Made by a program: the position numbers and the translations under genes
Part shown: piece after piece, positions 11,315-23,553 of the stretch
How the letters are laid out: every line of letters begins with the position of its first letter
Position numbering within the stretch: position 1 is the stretch's first letter
The notes under the pieces: generated by a model
What the model saw: only the letters and a program-made list of their open reading frames with translations
What the model was told of the DNA's origin: nothing
The model's database searches: none
NCBI GenBank assembly: GCA_002964805.2
Contig: PUDQ02000020.1
Coordinates: forward strand, 248,001-312,000
Length of the DNA: 64,000 nt
Direction: 5' to 3'
Origin: Trametes villosa
Taxonomy: Eukaryota; Basidiomycota; Agaricomycetes; Polyporales; Polyporaceae

Positions 11315-12846
11315 ATGATGGGTTGCCCGACATGGCTGATGGCCCTCTTGCTCGCGAGTCTCATTGAAGGGGATTTTGCTTCTCCATCGCTCCAGCAGCC
11401 TGGCATCCGAGTGCCGCTCCGCTTGCGTAGATCACCCGCAGGAAGCCTTAAGGTCGCGGATCTCGGTCGACTGAGAGGGAACCTCAAGCGTGTCAAAAGG
11501 TCTGCCTTTCCCCTACACACTGTGACGCGCCGTTTCTCATTCTCAACCAACAACATACACAGCAAGTATGCGCCACATAACTCAGAGCATCGCAGAAGAC
11601 GGCGTGCGACGCCGATAGTAAACGACGGCGGGGAGCCTCTCGGGACCATCGCGATCGGCACACCGCCCCAAGAGCTCACCGTGCTCTTCGACACCGGCTC
11701 ACCCGACCTGTGGGTCACGTCCACCGCATGCCATGGCGGTTCGTGCGGCGACGTCTCTGGGGCGGACGTTTGACGTCTCCTCGTCCTCCACCGCGACGAG
11801 GCAAACTGGAACGCTCAACGCGACCTATGGCGGCGGCGAGTCTGTCACAGGCCCCATCTACACCGACACCGGTGAGCTCCGCAGGTGCCGCCATATCATC
11901 CACATGTACTCATACTATGCTTCTGGCCACCCAGTCACCGTTAGTGGCGTCTTGGTCAAGGACCAGTATTTCTCCCCAGCGACCACGGAGCTCGGCTTCT
12001 CTGGCACAGAGGCGGGCGTGCTCGGCCTATCCCTCGCATCCATCTCCGACATCAAGCAGGTCCGCTGTCTGCCCTCCTTCATCCCGTACTCACACACTCA
12101 CCCATCAGTTTGGTATCGTACCCAGCCCCCGTTCTTCCAGCACGCTCTCGCACTCGGCCTCCTTCCCTCAGGAGTGCTCGGCCTCCGCCTCGGCGGTGTA
12201 CAACCGGAAGCCCTCTTCGGCGGCACCAACCCCGCCCTCTACTCCGGCCTCGTCGAGCTCCACCCTATCGACCCCGCGCGGGGGTTCTGGCAGGTCCCTG
12301 GCGCCACGGTCACCGTCGCTGGCACTCCCGTCCCAGGTCTCGCGAACGTCAGCGCGATCATCGACTCGGGCACAGCGGGGATCGTCGCGCCGCCGGCCTA
12401 CGCGGCGCGTTTTTGGGGTACGGTTCCCGGAGCCAAGGAGGTGGACGCTGGCAGTGGGGTGTGGACGTACCCGTGTGCGTTCGACGGGCCGGTCGCTTTT
12501 AGTTGGGGAGGGAGGGAGTGGGCTTTGAGTGCGGCTGAGTGCGTCTTTCGCGGAGGGCCGTTTGCTCTGGTGAAGTATACTGATGGTGTCGCGTTGCGGC
12601 GGATGTGCAGCTTGAACGGCGGAAGTTTCGAGGACGGGACTTGCATCGGCAACGTGTTCGCGGCGGACCTGCACCTGGGAGACAACGTCTGGGTTCTGGG
12701 CACGCCGTGCGTAAACCCCCACCTCCACCTCCACCTCCACCAGTCATATATATCGCTGATACCTACACCCGCGAAGGTTCCTGAATGGAGTCTATGCCGT
12801 CTTTTCCCTCGAGGACATGGCGGTCGGCTTCGCCGCTGCCACATAA
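11315..12846 (+). CDS. Pepsin-like aspartic protease with apparent frameshift
   Basis: This is a family A1 protease with a signal peptide ([19 protein letters not shown]), a basic propeptide, and both catalytic motifs: FDTGSPDLW (near 11689) and IIDSGTAGI (near 12358). Exons splice at 11876 (intron ending CCACCCAG), at 12060-12125, and across a final intron holding a CCACCT repeat. The C-terminus [18 protein letters not shown] is the usual A1 ending. Between the first Asp motif and the [10 protein letters not shown] segment the frame shifts by one base (somewhere in 11740-11770), and I found no intron that fixes this. The 63-bp stretch from 11502 to 11564 may be a skipped in-frame intron. It may therefore be a recent pseudogene, a sequencing error, or an unusual splice. 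Likely a secreted endopeptidase if intact. Confidence 0.85.
12715..12741 (+). repeat. CCACCT hexanucleotide repeat in the last protease intron
   Basis: About four copies of CCACCT lie just after the donor GTGCGTAAAC of the last intron. It is a simple length-variable tract with no coding role. Confidence 0.8.
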
Positions 12847-13146
12847 CCACCTGATCCACCTTAGATCCACCCTAGCACGAATGGAAATCCCAATCAAACG
12901 AACACTGCCAATGTATAAGATAGAGTCGCTATGCGTCTACGGGCACGCTGGTATTCTAGTACTACATATGCTACAGGGATAAAGCCAACTACGTCATTAC
13001 GTGTCGTAACAGAAACGCCGAAACCTCTGAGTCTAAGAAGCAGAACCAACCCAGTAAGCGCAAGCCATTAATACCATAACCACGAACCACGGAACCCAAC
13101 AGGGGAACCATTCAAGAATCCAGAGCCAAGAGAAGTTGTCCTGGGC

Positions 13147-15472
13147 CTACGGCAGCGGGCCCGCGAAGTCCGCCGCCTTCGGGCACTTCACGCTCACGAG
13201 CTTCGCGCGCAGCCCCGCGCCCTTGTCGCCGAACTTGATCCCGCGCGTCCACGCCTTCGGCCGCCTTCTTGCCCGCGACACCGCGGACCCGCCCGCGACG
13301 CTCGCGTACCGCGTGTTCTGCGGCGCGTCCGACTGGTCGAGCTCGAGCTCGTCCTCCTCTTCCTCGCTCGACTCGTCCTCTTCGTCGTCGCCCTCGGCTT
13401 CCTCGTCCTCGTCGGTGGGAGTGGTGCGCGTGGGGAGGTCGAGCTCGGATGCGTGTCGGCGGTGCAGGACGAGCGCGGTGAGGCGGCGGCCGTAGAGGCA
13501 CCCGGTATCGAGGCCGACCGTCCAGCGCCGGACGTCGAGGTCCCGCGACGCGGCGTGCCCGTACACGACCGTAGACGGGTAGCACGGCAGTGGCGCATCA
13601 TCGTCGTCGCCACCCTTATCCTTCCCGCGCGCGTCGGTAAGTTGGAAGCGAGATGGGGGCACCCACCCATCCTCCCCATCCTCGTCCTCGTCACCCTCGC
13701 GATCGACCGCGTCCTCGAACCCGCCACAGCGCTTCATCTGCCCGTTCCAGATCTTCGCCCAGTGGCGGCCCTTGTCGCCGCGGCGGGTCGCCTTCCCGCT
13801 CTTGCGCACGCCGCGGATGTTCAGGATCACCCACGGGTCGCGGTTGTGCGGCACGTCGTGGAGCACCGCGCGCTCCTGCACCGCGCGCATCTCCTCGATC
13901 TCGTCATCCGTGATATTCTTGGACGCATCCGCGCGCACGCTGTGGAGGATGCGCTGCGGCGGGGTGACCGGGAGCAGTGTATCTTCGTAGTCGTAGTGAT
14001 CGGCGGCGTCGGAGGAGTCGGAGCTGGGGTGAGCGGTGATGTCATCGGCCGACGGCGGGTGCGCGAGCGGTTGGCGCTCGTCGTCTGCCGGGCGGCGCGG
14101 GTCCAGGGGCAGCAGGCCGCCGTGCACGAGGAAGAAGTGCTCGGACGGGACGTGGATGACTAGCGGCAGCGAGAACAGGAACTTGGCGTGTTCCGGTTTC
14201 ATGTCCCTGCGACGAAACACGCAATATCAGTAAAACCGCGCGAAAAGTGGTACGAGCAAAAGAGCGCAACGCACCTCGCGATCCAATAGTGGTCGCCGAA
14301 GGGGATCCAGTCCTTGCTCGCGCGCCCCTTGCCCGGCTGCGGGATGCGCTTCCACCACTCCGCGCGCCACGTCCCCGCGGCGCGCTTGCGTTCGATGTCG
14401 GCCCACTCCTGGGGGTCCGCGACTGCGCCGTTCGGATCCGACGCGCGATCGCGCAGGAATTCCGCCTCGATGAGGGACAGGAACTGCGAGCCGGTGCCCA
14501 CGGGCGGCCCCGCGTTGAAGGTGGTGGTCTGCGTCGAGGTGAGGGAAGAGAGCGAGGGGACGTGGAGGCGGCGCGGGTAGAGGTCGGCAGAGGGGAAGGT
14601 GAGCTGCAGGGGCTCGAACCACTCGCGCCAGGCGCGCCACTGCACGATCATCTGGTCGTGGTTACCGCGCACGGCGTAGACGCCCCTGCACTTGGAAGAG
14701 CCCTTGCCCCCGCTCGTGCTCTGGGCGACCGCCTTCCCGGGACGCCTCGGCTCGATGTCCGGGAAGCATACACCCTGCTGGCGCTGGGAAAGGAAGTCAA
14801 GAATAGCGAGGGAGCCGGCCTCGGTCGACTTCGCGAGGATGTCGCCGGCGAGGAAGAGAGTGTCTTTCCGCGGGTCATATGACACCGTGGAGAGAAGTTC
14901 GCTGTGAAGGGCGCGTCAGATGTGCGTCACTTTCGGGATGGGCGCAGGGTGTTCCGCGCGCGGGCAACGGTTCGCGGAGCGGAGTCCTCGCAACAGCCGC
15001 GCTTCCCGGGCTCGCTTGGTGGGGCGAGGGAGCGGCACCTGTTGCGCAGTCACGGAATGGGGTACTCACTGAAGTGAACGGTTCATGCCATGGGTATCGC
15101 CGACGATTATTGCGCGTTCATGGGGGTGCTCTGTACCCGGACACCAGTGAGCATGGATACCCGGGACTGGACGGCGTGAGCTACTCACGGACGCCGAACT
15201 CCTCTGGAGATAGTGTACGCGTATGCCGGTACTTGTTGAAGTCGGGAAAGGCTGGTTGTGGGGCGCGGTGAGAGGGACATCAGGCAGCCACCGAGTAACG
15301 ACGTACGAAATTTGCGTTCCTTCTTGCTCTGAATGTTCAGCGAGACGGTCTGTACCCTCGAGACGAGGAGTGGTTCGTTAAGGAACGCAAGCGTGACCAC
15401 CGCGACGGCAAAAACGGCGAGGACAGTGTAAGTCGTCTTGGAGTGGTGCTGAGGGGGCGCCATCCCGCGCAT
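13147..15472 (-). CDS. Membrane-anchored calcineurin-like metallophosphatase (Ppn2-like)
   Basis: This belongs to the metallophosphatase superfamily (binuclear metal centre). The ATG is at 15472 (an in-frame ATG at 15463 also fits). It opens with a signal-anchor helix (TVLAVFAVAVVTLAFL), so the catalytic part should face a lumen, as in the yeast vacuolar endopolyphosphatase Ppn2. Motifs in order: GDTHG (near 15095), LAGDILAKS (near 14850), RGNHDQ (near 14660), LVHGGLLPLD (near 14120) and VYGHAASRDLDVRRW (near 13560). An acidic Asp/Glu/Ser-rich tract of about 40 residues (near 13370) is an insertion towards the C-terminus. Five coding exons; introns include 15243-15313-type short ones and one of about 170 bp after the GDTHG exon. 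The substrate could be polyphosphate or a phosphoprotein; only the fold is certain. Confidence 0.85.
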
Positions 15473-16030
15473 GGTGGTGAGAGACACTAGTGCACGTCGG
15501 AAAGGAATTGTTGAGAGACGAGAGAGGAGGGGTGGCTATATGCGCTTTGACGGGGGTGGGGACGATTATATGGGACTACGAGTGGAGGTGATGGGGAGGA
15601 GCAGAAGAGGCGAGGAGGGCGGTCATGGTGTACGGCAGTCTGACATGAGCGTCGGAGACCGGGAAGGTGCTCGTACTCGCTTCAGCCACACCCGCGTCCG
15701 CGTCCGCACTCGCCACCCGGGATCCACGCCTGCCATATCCGGCAGCTTTCGTCACTATCTTTTCCCGGAGCGCCCGCCCGGCACTCCCCGACATCGCCCC
15801 ATCCGGCAGCTCCCCAGCTTCGTCCCACCCACGTTTCTCGAGGTTTCTCACCGGCGAATCATGCAATAGACTGATAGGGCGTGCGCACTTCCCTCGGCGC
15901 ATGTGCGTCGCGCCTTCGTGCCCTGAGCCCCGCATTTACACACACGAGACGCTCCGGATTGCTGGGCAGAGAAGTACGGTACAGGGCAGAGGCACAGGGC
16001 AGCGGAACTGCGTCCGACGCGGCCGTTAAC
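15473..16030. other. Intergenic, tail of oxalate decarboxylase and phosphatase promoter
   Basis: I see no gene here. The stretch must hold the promoter of the phosphatase gene and the terminator of the oxalate decarboxylase gene, both on the minus strand. I cannot name a specific site. Confidence 0.4.
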
Positions 16031-17996
16031 TTACTGCGGGGCGACGACGACCGGCTTCGTCTTGCTCAGGTGCGCAATCGTCTCGTCCGACAGCTGCAGG
16101 TGCGCCTTCACGAGCTCCGGCGGCGTTAGCGCGAGCCACTGCACGTCCCGCGTCAGCTTCGGCTCCTCGCTCCGACGAGCTCACACGACCACGCACCTGG
16201 TTCAGGCTGATGTCCTTGAAGACGTCTGGCGCAGCGAACCCTCGGTAAGATGAACGCTGCTGCTTCTCGGACGGCTTACCTGTCTTCAGAACCTCGAGAA
16301 GGCGCAGCGTGGATTTGCCTGTGTTCTCGATGTAGTGCCCTGCGGAGGTTGTGCGGGCTCAGATGTGTGCCCTCGGTATGCAGATATACCAAAGTAGAGA
16401 GCTCACCATACGAGGCGGGGATATAAGCGACGTCGCCTGCCTGAAGGATGAAGGCTGTCAGCGGATGGTCGGTCCGACTACGATGGATAACGAACCTGGT
16501 AATCGAATGTCCTCGCATTGGAGCTCGCCGCGAACAAGGTGATGCGGGCTTCACCCTCACTACGGCCTTGTCAGGAAGTGCACGGCAGGGGATTCGGAGT
16601 CTCTTACAGGAAGTAGGTCCACTCATCGTCTTGTGGGTGCCACTGTAACGTCATGACGGTTATCAGTCTTGTCCTTTCCCTCAACGCCATTGAACTCACG
16701 TGAAGCTCGCGCATGGATCCAGGCTCAACAGTCACCTCCGCAACCGCGATCGTCTTCGACACCCCGAAGTTACGCGAGTCCGCGATCTTCACCGAGCCCC
16801 CCGCGTACTCCGTCGGCTTCATATTCGCGAAGTCGAACGTGTACGGAACCGGTGTGGGCCCCTGCGGGCTCACAGGCGCCTGCTGGTTGTCCGCGGGAAC
16901 CTCTGCGCAGCATTTCAGTTTCGGTAGGCTAGCCGGGACAACAATTTGGGGCTCACCTCCCGGGAAGATGTAGAGCTGCTCGCTGGGGATGTGGTCGAAT
17001 GCCGACTGGCCGACGTGGAAGTTCTTCGCGAGCACTTCTTTAGGGACATGCGCGAGCCAGTCCGTGAGCTACACCCAATCCGGAGGAGGGTAAGCATGTG
17101 CACATCGATACGCAGAGTTGCAGTGCATAACACTGACCAGGAACGTCGAATCCTCGCTAAAGCTCCCATCATCAAAAACCAAAAGAAACTCAGTGCCCTC
17201 GGGGTCGTCCGCCGTCGCCTGGATCGAATGCGGCTGCCCAGAGGGGAAGTACCACAGCGATCCTTGCGACACGGTGTCTACGTAGTTCTGGCCCTCGGTG
17301 GTCACGGTCGTGACTTGCGCGGAGCCCTTCAGGACGTACGCCCATTCCGCGGTGTTGTGCCAATGCAGCTCGCTAAGTCGGGTGAGCGAGCGCAGAAGCA
17401 TGAAGGTGGCGGGTATGCTTACCGGATCGCGCCTGGTTCAAGGCGCATGTCGACTGCTGCGAGACCCTTCGCGATGGGGAGGCTGTTCACTATAGGGCGG
17501 TTTCGGTCTCGCGCGCTGGAATGGGTACTCAGCCTGAGGCACGTACCGTTCTGCTGACGAGCCCACCCTCCAGTTTGCAGCCGGTTATGGCTCAGCGCGA
17601 ACGGCCACTTCGCATTCGGGCTTTCACACCATGATGTCAGCTACGCGAACACCACTACCACATCCTGCCCACTTACACATCACCATGGTCCGTAGTAGGC
17701 GGCGCCAGCAAGTCCGGGTTCTGCAGCGCCACGGGGACGTTCTGCGGCCCCAGCACGCTCGCGCCGTACGTCCCCCGCCGGCCCTCGGGCACGATGTCCG
17801 AGTTCGCGTTCCACAACGGGGTGTTCGGGTCGTCGTTCGCGTAGGGCACGGTCGGGCTTGATTCCGCGCTGGTGGATGTGTGCGTCCCAGTGGGCAGGGC
17901 GTGCGCGCCCAAGGGTGGGGAGACGCAGAGGAAGGAGGCGAGGAGGAGGGCGGGGAGGAGCCGGTGCGCGAGCGTGCTGGTGGGTCGGGGGGCCAT
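16031..17996 (-). CDS. Oxalate decarboxylase (bicupin), secreted
   Basis: This enzyme converts oxalate to formate and CO2 using Mn in two cupin domains. The ATG at 17996 opens a signal peptide ([18 protein letters not shown]). Cupin 1 has HWHNTAEW (near 17365) with the later ligand in FPSGQPHS. Cupin 2 has [11 protein letters not shown] (split by an intron near 16690) and [13 protein letters not shown]. The segment SEDST (near 17155) matches the flexible SENST lid whose Glu marks decarboxylases rather than oxidases in Bacillus OxdC. It ends in [10 protein letters not shown] at a TAA at 16031-16033. All exons splice in frame. In wood-decay fungi such enzymes control extracellular oxalate. High confidence for family, good for activity. 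Confidence 0.93.
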
Positions 17997-18922
17997 GGCG
18001 GGTCTTGCGGTGTCTTGCTGTGCGGGGGAGATGAACGAAGGTGAGCAAGGAGGGCTGGTCTCTCGTCTGCTGTCCCCCCATAATGTACGACTGGGAGGCT
18101 ACCACCGTGGAGTAAGAGCTGACGTAGAGGTCAGCCATAGTCATCCGCGATGCCAGGCCCGCATCGCGTCGCGATACTCGTGGCGAGGATCATATGCGAG
18201 ACGGACGGCATGGTACGAAGGAGATTATTCCGCGTCTCCGAGGGATGATGCACGCGGTGACGAAGGAAATGCCGGTCCTCTCGGGCATGCTCGCTCAAGG
18301 GAGCAACTCGACAGCCATTGCGGACGAGCGGGGATGTCTTCACCCGGATTGCGGCGCACATGACGTTGTATAAACGGTGTATTCGTGGTGTGTGCGCTTT
18401 GGGAAGTAGTCTGGTTTTAGTGTTGAGAACGTTGAGCGTTGATCCACGCAACTCTTCCTGAGGCCCGGGCGGGTCATGCTAAGCAGCCGTGTGTACTTCG
18501 CCAGCTACCACGCGAGAGCAGGCAGAATGAAGGAACCACAGGCTTCGTTCTTCCGGTTAATATAGGAATCGCTCGGCCATGTCCGGTATATCGTCCTCGA
18601 TGAGATGGTTCACTGTAGTGCATCAAAAGCATGAAGTGGTTTGGCGAGAGCAAGACAAACAGAAAGGCGCCCGTCTGGGAGTTTGAGAGAACGTGACGGT
18701 GACGTCACTGGACCTAGTCACAGTACGTCACGTTGATCCTCCCCGCCAAGTTGGGCGGGACATTTGTTTTTGAGAAACGCCGCCACAACGCCGGCGAAGA
18801 TTCGGCGGCAGCGGCGATGGATGACACATTCCGCTCTGGTTTCTGCGTTCTATCTTGCGGTGTACGCTATCTCTTCGATGACCTCAAGCTAGGCCTGTAG
18901 ACCGCTACAGGCAGAGCTGGAC
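17997..18922. other. Divergent promoter region, oxalate decarboxylase / SET gene
   Basis: This 0.9-kb space separates two divergently transcribed genes. It has no supported gene. The only distinct site is the CRE-type palindrome listed separately. Confidence 0.5.
18700..18707. promoter_or_regulatory. CRE/ATF-type palindrome TGACGTCA
   Basis: A perfect TGACGTCA is followed about 20 bp later by a TACGTCAC half site. Such sites bind bZIP factors of the ATF/CREB class in fungi. It lies 223 bp before the SET-gene ATG and 704 bp before the oxalate decarboxylase ATG, so either gene could be the target. Confidence 0.4.
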
Positions 18923-20872
18923 ATGGACTGGCAGCTGTTCTTGCAGTGGCTAGACGAGAACGACGTCGCTCTGCACCCGGACATTTCCATCGTCCATACT
19001 CAAGATGCCGGCGTTGCAGTTATCTCAACCGGCGATAGGCCGATACCAGAGTCTCATACGAGTCGGTCGCGTTCTACACAGAACATCGCTGGAGTAGCAC
19101 TGACACCGCTTTTTGCAGTCGCTTCGATACCCAAGACCGCGATACTTTCCATTCGAACGTGCACCCTCGCCGGACAAATCCAGTATGCACCATACGGGCA
19201 TGGTGCTACGCTTACGCTCTCGCTAGCGGTATACTCGGAGATGTACGCGCGTTTTCCCTGTCGTCGACGTTATGTGCCTACCTGAACAGACCTCCGACAG
19301 GCTGAGAGGCTCGGAGTCGAGGTGGCATCCGTATCTACAGTCCCTTCCCGCCGCACCGGTACCCATAGCCCGACTATGGGGGGATGCATCCGCGTTTCCC
19401 AACGACGCCGACTCGCAAGAAGCCAGTCTATGGATACACGGCACAGAGATCCTGCGAGAATTCCAGGGCGACGACGGGTGTCTGCTCATGGTAATGGCTC
19501 CGCTGCGTGGCTCGGATACCATCTCAGTGCTGAATCGATGCTGGGAGCAGGAAGATACGCGGGACTACTACCGGATGGAGGTCAAGCCACTGCTAGAGTC
19601 TGTAGGATTCCAGCCTACCCCGCGAGGATTCTTGCACGCATACTCGCTTGTATGTTCTCGCGCGTTCCTCGTGGACGCATACCACGGTCTGTCCATGGTG
19701 CCAGTAGCAGACGCGTAAGCATACGGATTGCCTAGTAATATTCCCTGAAGCAACATCACATTGACACTGTCATTCAGCTTCAACCATACCCACGAAAATC
19801 ATGTACAACTAACCGTAAGCTTCGGCACGACCGCTCATCCTCACCTCACTCATTTCAACCCGTATAGAGCGAGTTCGACGTCTGCCCCGTCTGCGGCTCG
19901 CTCACTGAATGCCCTCACGACGGCGAAGACACCCCCACCGCTCCTGCCAACCCCGTCCCACCAGACCACCCCGACACCGTCGAAATGGCCACCGTCCGCA
20001 CCATCCCTCCGGGCGCCGAGATTTTCAACACCTACGGCGCGGACCTCGGCAACGCCTCCCTCCTCGCGCGGTACGGCTTCATGCTCGACGGCGGCGACAC
20101 GGACACCGTGACCTTCGGCTGGCCGGGCTCGGGGATTGTGCCCGAGGACGAGGAGGAGCAGGAGATGTGCCGCAAGGTGTATGTGCACGTTTTGGAGGAG
20201 ACGAAGGCGGTTATTGGCGGGAGTACGTTGGTGTTCGTTCCCGAGCAGGCAGACCTGAACGTTTGGCCGGTGGCGGTGAATAGTGATGGCCAGGCGTCGC
20301 TCGGGTTGCTGCTCTGGGCTGTGTGGAACGCGCTGAGCGAGAGGCCTCCGTCTGGGCTGGAGGGGATGTCTGACAGGCAGCTGCTCTCCTCTCTCCCGCG
20401 ATACTTCCCCCTTGTCGTCAACGCGCTCGTGCAGGTCGAGGCTGTCCGCGACGACGCAACGCACGTCCCGGAGCTGGAAACATCTGACGATGTGCAAGTG
20501 AGTACCTTTGATTACGTCGTAATGCCCGCCTTGACGTGGAACCCTCTAGCTTCTAGCTGTCGCGGCGGAGGCATTAGCGTCGCTCTGCCGAACGCGCATA
20601 GCGGGGATGGGCAAGAAGGGCTACAGAGGCGCAAGCGCAGGCGTCCTTGGGGACATACTCGACGTAAGTACTCGTCCCCACGTGCATCTCCCCCGCTCAC
20701 GCATGCGCGTATGTAGAATCTCCCCCCGGAAAGAAGCAAAACGAGGCTAGCTCTACAGTACCTCCTATCGGAACGTGCATTGTTGGAAGCGTGCGCGGCG
20801 GGATGGGAGGAGCTCCGGGTGGTCATCACGAACGGGTCCGAGGTCGACGACGATAGCGATATGGATGTGTAG
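18923..20872 (+). CDS. SET-domain lysine methyltransferase (SETD6/LSMT-like)
   Basis: This is an S-adenosylmethionine-dependent protein lysine methyltransferase of the split-SET type related to Rubisco LSMT, SETD6 and yeast Rkm enzymes. Starting at the ATG at 18923, segments include IPKTAILSIRT (near 19128), SRWHPYLQSLP (a typical first linker, near 19318), FNHTHENHVQLT (the substrate/cofactor NH motif, near 19775), and IPPGAEIFNTYGADLGNASLLARYGF (split reference: IPPGAEIFNTYG near 20005). A Cys/His insert, VCPVCGSLTECPHD, sits between the last two and could bind zinc. The C-terminal half is helical and ends in a short acidic tail (EVDDDSDMDV). Targets in this family are often ribosomal proteins; here the target is not known. 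Four or more introns. Confidence 0.88.
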
Positions 20873-21123
20873 GTTGTGTCCAACTGTGAGTGCACAATAT
20901 CTCCTCCGATTGTTTCAACCGTTCATTGACGTCAGTTGCTCTGCAGTGTACCATCTTTTGTTGTACGGACCGACAACAGGTGTGGTCCCGGCGATACCCT
21001 GAAGTTCATGACATTGTACAACTACTAGTACGTGCGCGCATACAAACACAAGGCGTACCACGCCGGGTTCACTACGGCGATCCCCAGACGTCCCAAGTAC
21101 CCCGAGGGATGCTCCTACACCCC

Positions 21124-23488
21124 TTACTCCCTTACGCGCTGGATCTTCATCAGCATCTCCGCCTTGACGCTGTCTGGGCCGCCCATAGTCGGGTAGTCGA
21201 CGCCGCCAAAGTTCCAGATGATCGGCTTCTCGGGCAGGTCGAACTTGAAGTTCCGCACCAAGGTCGAGAGAACGACCTCTGGAAAGGATTCAAAGTGGTT
21301 AGCTTTTCCCCGGCGGTGAACTCTGGTTAGGTATACATACTCATCTCCAACTGGGAGAACTTGAACCCGCTGGAAAATTTGCAGCGTCAACTCTTGCTTC
21401 AGAAGCACGGCGATATGGAAGACTTACATGCACGAGTAACTACCCGCTCCGAAGGTCATCCTACGGGGACAATGTCAACATCGACCGGGAACAACGCACT
21501 CCGCAGTCTTACAAGTTCGCATAGATGCCAGGCATACGAGCCTCCTCGAGCTCACGAGGGAAAGGCTTGAGCCAGCGCTCCGGCTTCCACTCGCGCGCAT
21601 CCTCCCCCCACAAGGCCTTCTGGGTGTTTGCGGCGTTGAGGTTGACGATGATGAATGTCCCCTTGGGCACGGCGACTTCGGTGATTAGCTTGCCGTCGAC
21701 ACCAAGAATCGGCTCCGTGATAGGGAGGACGGTGTCTTGCATGGCTCTGGCGATCAATTCAGGGTGAGCGTGCATTAGGCAGGCTGTGGACATTATCGCA
21801 ATACTCACTCTCTGGCAGCTAGGGTTACGGGTGAATACCTGGCGAGGCCCGCGCCGCTTAGCGGTCTGCACTGGTAGAAGGGAAAGCTGCGCACTCACAA
21901 GCGCATTGTCTCGCGGCATACCGCGTCCATGTAGGGCAGCTGGGAGAGCTCGTTGTACGGCAGCTTCTCGCCGTAGCGCTCTTGAGCCTCGATCAGCTCT
22001 GCACGCAGCTTGTCCTGAACCTCGGGATGGAGCGCTAGGAGATGGAAGACGCGGGCAAGCGCGTTAGAGGTCGTGTCCACTCCCGCGAGGATGAAGGTGC
22101 TGCGAGCGTGCGAAGTGCTGAGAGACCAGGAGGGGTTGAGCGGGTAAAACTGCTCACGACATCTGTGCGATCAGCTCTTCGTCTGGGAGCCTATCTTCTT
22201 CGTTAGCCTCCAAGTTAGCCTTGACTGCGATAACGGTAAGTCTCTCCCTAACTGTGATGCCGCTACCAGTTAGTAACTCACGAAGGACGCTCATGATGTC
22301 CTGCCCCGCGCCAGCTCGGTCGGCCACCGGTTCATCGCCACGCAAGGCTGCTGCCTTCCGTTCGCTGTAAATCTCAACGGAGCGGCTGAACATCACGTCA
22401 GAGATGTCTTTGAGGCGCTGGATCTGCTTCACAGGGACCAGTTCGAGAATTTTGCGACGCAGCCACGCGGGGCCGAGGAACCGGAAGTAGGGCACGAGAA
22501 TACGGACCCATTCGATTTCGTTGAAAGAGGGTCTGTGTCGCGTGAAGCACAAATTGGTTAGCTAGCCAGGAGTACGGGTACCCGGGTACGCGTAGGATTT
22601 CAGATAACGTACATGAGCGCCTTCACGGCTTCGGTATAGTCGTCGCTCGTCTCCCGCGTCAAAGGATCGAAGGAGTGCCCGAGCCCTCCTTGGCCGATGA
22701 GTTCGAGGGCCGTGCGGCCCATCCATCCCGAGAGGTCGAGCTCTTTGGCACCGGCGGCGACACGACTGTCGATGGCTTCGTTCAGCTGCGCAGAGATGTC
22801 AGTTATACTCTGATACTGCGCACGCCCCATGTCATAAGCTGTACTCACTTTCCCAACTATTTCGTGGAAGAATGGCGTCATGTTGCGCATGTGGGCCGCA
22901 GAAAAGACGGGGTTCAGCAGCTTCCTCTGCCGCTTATGACGATCGCCCTGCGTCGCAAGCAGCCCGGGCCCCAGGAGCAAGTTGGTCGCCCTGCGTACGT
23001 CGAGGTAGATCAGAGAACGTGTTAGCGGCGGAGAAACGGGCATGTCACACATATTGCCAGAGACGCTTCGGCTGTACAGCTCTTGGTCCTTGACGAGTAT
23101 GCTGTGCAGCGACTTCGGGTCATACACATGCAGCCACTTTGCCTAAGCGTCGAATGCCCGATGCATGAGCCTGGACTCGGAAGTGGTGATAAGGTCCGGG
23201 AGACGTACCCCCAGAAAGGCCTGGAATTTTGAGACGGGCCCGTACGTGTCAACCAGCATTCTCACGAACTCTGCGTTGTTGTGGTCGAAGATTTGGCCAG
23301 CATTGCCTACGAGAAGTATACGTGAGCGAAGTAACATATACGCATGTCTCCGCCGACTCACCAGCAAGTAGCGACACCGGTCTGGGCCCCGGTATGTTAT
23401 CCAAAGTGGACCGAACGAAGTAGGCATGCATGAGGCGCCATGCGCCATACAGCGACAACGCAGCAAACAAGGTCAATAAGGTAGACAT
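21124..23488 (-). CDS. Cytochrome P450 monooxygenase (array copy P450-2)
   Basis: This is the most downstream member of the four-gene minus-strand P450 array. The ATG at 23488 begins the anchor helix TLLTLFAALSLYGAW, followed by NIPGPRPVS. It has the exon layout of the other four copies and no break. Motifs: FILAGVDTTSN (near 22090), ETMR (near 21905), WKPERW (near 21580), and cysteine loop FGAGSYSC (near 21460), with Ser-Tyr where the others have Gly-(Asn/Tyr/Phe). It is the most divergent of the five: for example ALELIGQGGLG where the others have ELVGQGLLG. It converges on the SET-domain gene, with 251 bp between stops. TATATATA at 23546-23553 lies 58 bp before the ATG. Substrate unknown. 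Confidence 0.95.
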
Positions 23489-23545
23489 CGCGGACGCTTT
23501 CCACGGAGTCGGAGTGGGACGGCGGCGAACGGCCAAGCTGCATTG

Positions 23546-23553
23546 TATATATA
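23546..23553 (-). promoter_or_regulatory. TATA box of P450-2
   Basis: TATATATA lies 58 bp upstream of the ATG at 23488, matching the spacing of the other P450 genes. Confidence 0.55.

Noticed and set aside
12168..12859. Long minus-strand open frames opposite the aspartic protease
   Set aside because: They lack family features, while the plus strand carries the second catalytic motif and the usual A1 C-terminus.
13453..14882. Long plus-strand open frames opposite the metallophosphatase
   Set aside because: They mirror a GC-rich coding strand that has all family motifs; the antisense translations are low-complexity Arg/Ala/Pro sequence.
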